In this document: positions 14,673 through 18,253 of the stretch, piece by piece
How positions within the stretch are numbered: position 1 is the first letter of the stretch
How the letters are laid out: the number at the start of each line of letters is the position of its first letter
From: Clostridiaceae bacterium
Lineage (GTDB): Bacteria > Bacillota > Clostridia > DSM-8532
Length of the DNA: 18,253 bases
Direction: 5' to 3'
NCBI GenBank assembly: GCA_025361665.1
Contig: JANYKF010000203.1
Location: 1 to 18,253, forward strand
Made by a program: the position numbers and the translations under genes
Notes under the pieces: model-generated
The model's database searches: none
Told to the model about the DNA's origin: nothing
What the model saw: the letters and a program-made list of their open reading frames with translations, nothing else

Positions 14673-15596
14673 ATGCTTGCCAAGACCGGTTTCCTCCATG
14701 AACTGAAGAAGAACCGTGTCCTTTTCATCATGCTGGTACCCACTTTCATTTTCTTCATCATCAACAACTACCTGCCGATGGCCGGCATTTACTTTGCATT
14801 TGCAAAATATGACATTCGGGGGGGCATTTTTCACAGCCCTTTCATCGGCTTGAAAAACTTTGAATTTCTTTGGAAGTCCAATATCCTTCTGCAAATCACG
14901 AAGAATACGATATTGTACAATACCATTTTCATATTCGCCGGCAATTTCCTGCAGGTTTTCTCTGCGATTCTCCTGAGCCGGCTCATCGGGAACCTGTTCC
15001 GCAAGATAACGCAAACACTGATGTTTCTTCCGTATTTCGTCTCTTACGTCATCATGGGCGTTCTTGTGTACAACCTGTTCAATTACGAGATTGGGTTCAT
15101 CAACACGACCCTGAGGGGTATCGGCGCGGATCCATTGGATGTCTTCAATGATCCCAATCTCTGGTACGCGCTGATTCCGGGCTTTTTCATGTGGAAATGG
15201 ATAGGATACGGCACAGTCATCTACCTGGCCAGCATCCTCGGCATCAGCGAAGAGTATTACGAGGCCGCCGAACTGGACGGCGCGAATGTTTTCCAGCAAA
15301 TCCGCCACATCACCATCCCGCTCATCATCCCGACCTTCATCATCCTGATCCTGTTTGCCCTTGGGAACATCATGAAAGGTCAGTTTGATCTGTTTTACCA
15401 ATTGGTCGGCAACAACGGGAATCTGTACATCAGTACGGATATTATCGATACGTATGTATACAGATCCCTCGTAAGCAACTTTGACATTGGCATCGGAAGT
15501 GCTGCCGGATTGTATCAGTCCGTTTTCGGCTTTATCCTGATCATGGTCGTCAACTTCCTCGTGAAGCGGAAGAATCCGGAGTATGCGCTATTCTGA
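14673..15596 (+). CDS. Sugar ABC transporter permease, LplB type
   Basis: A 307-residue inner-membrane permease with about six hydrophobic helices. It carries the EAA loop EYYEAAELDGANVFQQIRHI (about 193-212) that contacts the ATPase, and begins LKKNRVLFIMLVPTFIFFIINNYLPM as LplB-family proteins do. It should pair with the second permease to form the channel of a CUT1-type oligosaccharide importer. GGAGGTG five bases before ATG 14673 fixes the start. It is the first gene of an operon behind the AraC-type regulator. The transported sugar is unknown. No ATP-binding gene appears in the window, as usual for this subfamily, which often uses a shared MsmX-type ATPase. Confidence 0.93.
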   Translation: MLAKTGFLHELKKNRVLFIMLVPTFIFFIINNYLPMAGIYFAFAKYDIRGGIFHSPFIGLKNFEFLWKSNILLQITKNTILYNTIFIFAGNFLQVFSAILLSRLIGNLFRKITQTLMFLPYFVSYVIMGVLVYNLFNYEIGFINTTLRGIGADPLDVFNDPNLWYALIPGFFMWKWIGYGTVIYLASILGISEEYYEAAELDGANVFQQIRHITIPLIIPTFIILILFALGNIMKGQFDLFYQLVGNNGNLYISTDIIDTYVYRSLVSNFDIGIGSAAGLYQSVFGFILIMVVNFLVKRKNPEYALF

Positions 15597-15599
15597 TCA

Positions 15600-15835
15600 G
15601 CGGTGTTTTCAGCAGGCGGCTGTAAACACCGCATCACGGGCCCCGCTTCGCTCAAGTCCGTGCGCCGTGTCAACAGCCGCCAAGCTAAAAATCACCTTAT
15701 CAGCGTTGTCTTGCGCGCGGCACTAAGCCAATCCCAACGTGGACGGTGTTGAAAGCTAAGTGCCGCAACACCTTCCAACACAGACCAGACTCGTCAGCGT
15801 TGTCTTGCGCGCGGCACTAAGCTTTCAATCACCGT
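15600..15835 (+). promoter_or_regulatory. Structured intercistronic region with competing inverted repeats
   Basis: The gap between the two permease genes holds several exact inverted repeats. (1) GCGGTGTTT 15600-15608 pairs with AAACACCGC 15624-15632. (2) GGCGGCTGT 15615-15623, inside loop 1, pairs with ACAGCCGCC 15673-15681, so it competes with (1). (3) A 29-bp element is repeated exactly at 15700-15728 and 15794-15822. (4) The segment 15743-15766 is complementary to the end of both copies; with 15811-15835 it forms a stem of about 24 pairs with one bulge and one mismatch. (5) GGTGTTG 15745-15751 pairs with CAACACC 15766-15772. Stem (4) ends at the base before the GGAGG of the next gene. 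There is no T-run, so no ordinary terminator. This looks like a regulatory RNA or a mobile-repeat relic. Confidence 0.75.
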
Positions 15836-15845
15836 GGAGGATTCT

Positions 15846-16739
15846 ATGCAGGCAAGAAACAAGGGATCGGCGGTCATCCTGTTCAACATCTTCGCATACA
15901 CTGTCATCCTCATTACCACCATATTGTGCGTGCTGCCGTTTTGGTTGATCATTGTGGGGTCACTCACGGATAATGCCTCCATTGCAGTGGACGGGTACCA
16001 TTTTTTACCCAAAGTTTTTTCACTTGAAGCCTACAAGACTATTTTCATGTTCCCGCAGACAGTAGCCCAGGCCTATACGGTCACTACGCTGAATACGCTG
16101 ATCGGAACGTCACTGGGGCTGTTTTTCATGTCCATGGCCGGTTATGTGCTTTCGCGAAAGGATTTCAAATACCGTAACCGCATATCCTTCCTGATTTATT
16201 TCACAACGATTTTCGGAGGAGGCCTGGTTCCCTGGTACATGATGGTATCCGGCATCCTGAAACTGAAGGATTCCTACATTGCCCTGTGTTATCCCGGCTT
16301 GATGGCGCCATTCCTTATCATCCTGATGAGAACCTTCATCACCTCGGCCCTTCCGGACGAAGTGGTCGAGTCGGCCAAGATAGACGGAGCAGGCAGTTTC
16401 CGCACATACTGGAGCATTGTTCTGCCGATTGTGAAACCCGGACTAGCCACCGTGGGGCTTTTTCTGGCCCTCAACTACTGGAATGACTGGTTTCTGACGG
16501 CCATGTTCATTACGACCCCCAGAAAATACGAGCTTCAGTTCTATCTTTACAATATGCTGAGCAGTTACGAGGCTTTGAATTACATGCTGTCATCAGGTGT
16601 CACAATCGTCACCAATCCGCCCTCCGAATCCATCAAACTGGCCATGACCATCATTGCCACAGGGCCAGTCCTGCTGTTTTATCCGTTCATCCAGCGATAC
16701 TTTGTGGCAGGCATCACGATCGGCGCCGTAAAAGGCTGA
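15846..16739 (+). CDS. Sugar ABC transporter permease, YtcP type
   Basis: A 297-residue second permease (AraQ/YtcP family) with about six membrane helices and the EAA loop in LPDEVVESAKIDGAGSFRTYW (about 170-190). The family ending, YPFIQRYFVAGITIGAVKG, is intact. It completes the heterodimeric channel with the LplB-type protein. GGAGG (15836-15840) before ATG 15846 sets the start; a GTG at 15834 overlaps the ribosome site and is rejected. It is separated from the first permease by a 249-bp structured region, whereas such genes are normally a few bases apart, so its translation may be regulated separately. Confidence 0.93.
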   Translation: MQARNKGSAVILFNIFAYTVILITTILCVLPFWLIIVGSLTDNASIAVDGYHFLPKVFSLEAYKTIFMFPQTVAQAYTVTTLNTLIGTSLGLFFMSMAGYVLSRKDFKYRNRISFLIYFTTIFGGGLVPWYMMVSGILKLKDSYIALCYPGLMAPFLIILMRTFITSALPDEVVESAKIDGAGSFRTYWSIVLPIVKPGLATVGLFLALNYWNDWFLTAMFITTPRKYELQFYLYNMLSSYEALNYMLSSGVTIVTNPPSESIKLAMTIIATGPVLLFYPFIQRYFVAGITIGAVKG

Positions 16740-16760
16740 CGGCGGCAACAAACGGTTGAT

Positions 16761-16776
16761 ACCGGGAATGCCCGGT
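16761..16776 (+). other. Small hairpin between permease and lipoprotein genes
   Basis: ACCGGG-AATG-CCCGGT, a six-pair stem with a tetraloop and no T-run, lies about 20 bases before the strong AAGGAGG of the binding-protein gene. Such hairpins often stabilise the downstream message, which would raise binding protein over permease; this is inference. Confidence 0.5.
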
Positions 16777-16807
16777 TAAACATATCCAGCATAAGGAGGA
16801 AAGCCAT

Positions 16808-18253
16808 ATGAGAAGAATCCTGTTCAAGACCTTGTTGTGTGTGACCCTCATCGTTATGTTCACCGCCTCGTTCGCTGGCTGCGGCACTGCCGCTCCGGCA
16901 GCCACCTCTGCGCCTGCCGCCTCGGTCGCCGCCACCGCCACACCCGCGCCGGCGGAAACCACAGCGGCAGCCACTGCGACCCCGGTTGCAACCCCTGAGC
17001 CCACTGCTACGCCCGAAGCCCTCAAACCCGTGGACCTTGAGTTTTTCATGGTAGGGGACGGACCCAAGGATTTGCAGATCATTCAAGACAAAGTGAATGA
17101 AATGACAAAAGTCGACCTCAACTGCACAGTCAAGTTCAACTTCACAACATGGACGGATTTCATAACCAAGTATAACCTTCTCCTTTCCACCGGACAGCCT
17201 GTGGACTTGATTTACACGGCTGGATGGCTTGATTACCAGAAACTTGCCCGAAATGGCGCGTTCCTTGCCCTGGATGATCTGCTGCCGAAATATGCTCCTG
17301 ACGTATGGGCATTCGTACCGCAGGACGTGTTCAACCAAGTTAAAATCGGCGGCAAAATCTACACGATTCCTGCCACATGGAAAGAATACATCAGCAACGG
17401 CTTCCAATATCGCCAGGACCTTCAGGAAAAATACAGCCTGCCCGCGCCTGATTCCCTTGCGAATGTGGAAGCTTATCTCGAAGGCGTGAAGAAGAACGAT
17501 CCCGGCCAGGTGCTGACCAATGAAACGGTCAATGCCGGCAATTTCAGCTCATCCTTCAGCGCCTCCGGCGTCCTCGATTACAAGTACAGCTGGGCAAACG
17601 GCACACTGTACGGGTTGGGCTCCGATTACGGCAAGCCTTCCACCCTGCGAACCTATTGGGGTTCTGCTGATTTCATCGCGGACATGAAGATGTTCAAAAC
17701 CTGGGCAGACAAGGGATTCTGGTCCCGCAGCGCGCTGTCCGCCAAGAACGATCCGACGTCCTTCCCCAACGGCAAGGCTGTTGTCGTCATGGCCGGCCAG
17801 AACCCGAACAAATTCGGCAAGGACACGGATATTGTCCTTGGCGCTCATCCGGACTGGAAAGTCGGATTCATCCCTTACGCGGTTGCCAATGGTGTTGCCG
17901 TACCGGCGCATGCAACTCAGAATGGATACGGAATCCCGGTTTCCTCGAAGAATCCCGAACGCGCACTGATGTTCTTCCAGAAGCTGCTGCTTGACAAGAC
18001 CTATCACGACCTGACACAATACGGCATTCTGGGAACACACTACAATGTGACGGCCGACGGATACTACGAAGGCATCGGAGACCCGTCCAAGACCGGATTC
18101 GGCCGTGAAGGCATGAATGGCTGGGGATGGCGCAATCCGAACTTCATGCTGTTCCCGAAAAGCTTTGACGTAGTGAAGAAAGTATTTGCCGAAATGGATG
18201 TCATTGCAAACAAGCAACCCGACTACAAGGGCATCAACATCGGCGGCGGCTTC
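16808..18253 (+). CDS. Sugar-binding lipoprotein of the importer (LipO-like, 3' end missing)
   Basis: The first 482 residues of an extracellular solute-binding lipoprotein. A basic N-terminus (MRRILFK) and a hydrophobic segment lead to the lipobox FAGC with lipidated C25. Residues 26 to about 72 form an Ala/Pro/Thr-rich linker, and the binding domain starts at VDLEFFMVGDGPKDLQIIQ. Later motifs include TGQPVDLIYTAGW and GYGIPVSSKNPERALMFFQK, typical of LipO/YtcQ-type proteins paired with LplB and YtcP. It should catch an oligosaccharide outside the membrane and deliver it to the two permeases. AAGGAGG before ATG 16808 sets the start. The frame is open to the window end; relatives have about 550 residues, so perhaps 70-100 are missing. 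Confidence 0.93.
   Translation, partial: MRRILFKTLLCVTLIVMFTASFAGCGTAAPAATSAPAASVAATATPAPAETTAAATATPVATPEPTATPEALKPVDLEFFMVGDGPKDLQIIQDKVNEMTKVDLNCTVKFNFTTWTDFITKYNLLLSTGQPVDLIYTAGWLDYQKLARNGAFLALDDLLPKYAPDVWAFVPQDVFNQVKIGGKIYTIPATWKEYISNGFQYRQDLQEKYSLPAPDSLANVEAYLEGVKKNDPGQVLTNETVNAGNFSSSFSASGVLDYKYSWANGTLYGLGSDYGKPSTLRTYWGSADFIADMKMFKTWADKGFWSRSALSAKNDPTSFPNGKAVVVMAGQNPNKFGKDTDIVLGAHPDWKVGFIPYAVANGVAVPAHATQNGYGIPVSSKNPERALMFFQKLLLDKTYHDLTQYGILGTHYNVTADGYYEGIGDPSKTGFGREGMNGWGWRNPNFMLFPKSFDVVKKVFAEMDVIANKQPDYKGINIGGGF

Noticed and set aside
15600..15632. Rho-independent terminator after the first permease
   Set aside because: The hairpin is perfect but has no T-run, and the operon clearly continues.

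Overview
The window reads as a chromosomal segment of an anaerobic, Gram-positive-type bacterium, most likely a Clostridia-like Firmicute of moderately high GC. The clues are two operators matching the Bacillus/Clostridium LexA consensus, a cre-like operator, strong AAGGAGG-type ribosome binding sites, an LplB/YtcP/lipoprotein sugar importer with an AraC-type membrane sensor, and the DUF1848, DUF3795 and ferredoxin families common in anaerobic Firmicutes. I could run no database search, so family calls rest on motifs read by eye.

Layout. 1-165: minus-strand remnant of an M6-type metalloprotease, AT-rich and cut off. 394-3128: cre-like operator, a 15-nt tandem repeat that carries the start codon, and a GH2 beta-galactosidase-type enzyme. 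3194-4740: a small Cys-rich DUF3795 gene, the C-terminal part of a serine hydrolase (-) back to back with the C-terminal half of a LysE-type exporter (+), and a small WYL-like gene (-) under a LexA-box promoter. 5048-6040: thermolabile-type L-asparaginase. 6072-6209: 23 tandem hexamers. 6333-6409: tRNA-Arg(ACG) on the minus strand with its terminator. 6815-8200: GH30 glycosidase. 8287-9627: cysteine-rich 4Fe-4S protein. 9664-10923 (-) and 11049-11966 (+): a DinB-type Y-family polymerase and a radical-SAM-like DUF1848 protein, divergent across a LexA-like box. 12096-18253: membrane AraC-type regulator, two sugar permeases and the start of a sugar-binding lipoprotein that runs off the end.

How it works together. 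The importer probably brings in oligosaccharides under control of its AraC sensor. No ATPase is encoded here, so a shared one elsewhere is likely. The GH2 and GH30 enzymes have no visible signal peptide and would cleave imported sugars in the cytoplasm, with carbon-catabolite control suggested for GH2. The two LexA-like boxes point to a small DNA-damage response (DinB, DUF1848, the WYL-like protein).

The most unusual signals are two. First, the 249-base gap between the two permease genes holds a duplicated 29-bp element with one complementary element between the copies, plus further nested inverted repeats. This looks like a switchable RNA whose downstream stem ends exactly at the ribosome binding site of the second permease. 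Second, short tandem or direct repeats with units of 6 to about 39 nt occur in nearly every gap and inside several genes, often overlapping start codons, stop codons or leaders.
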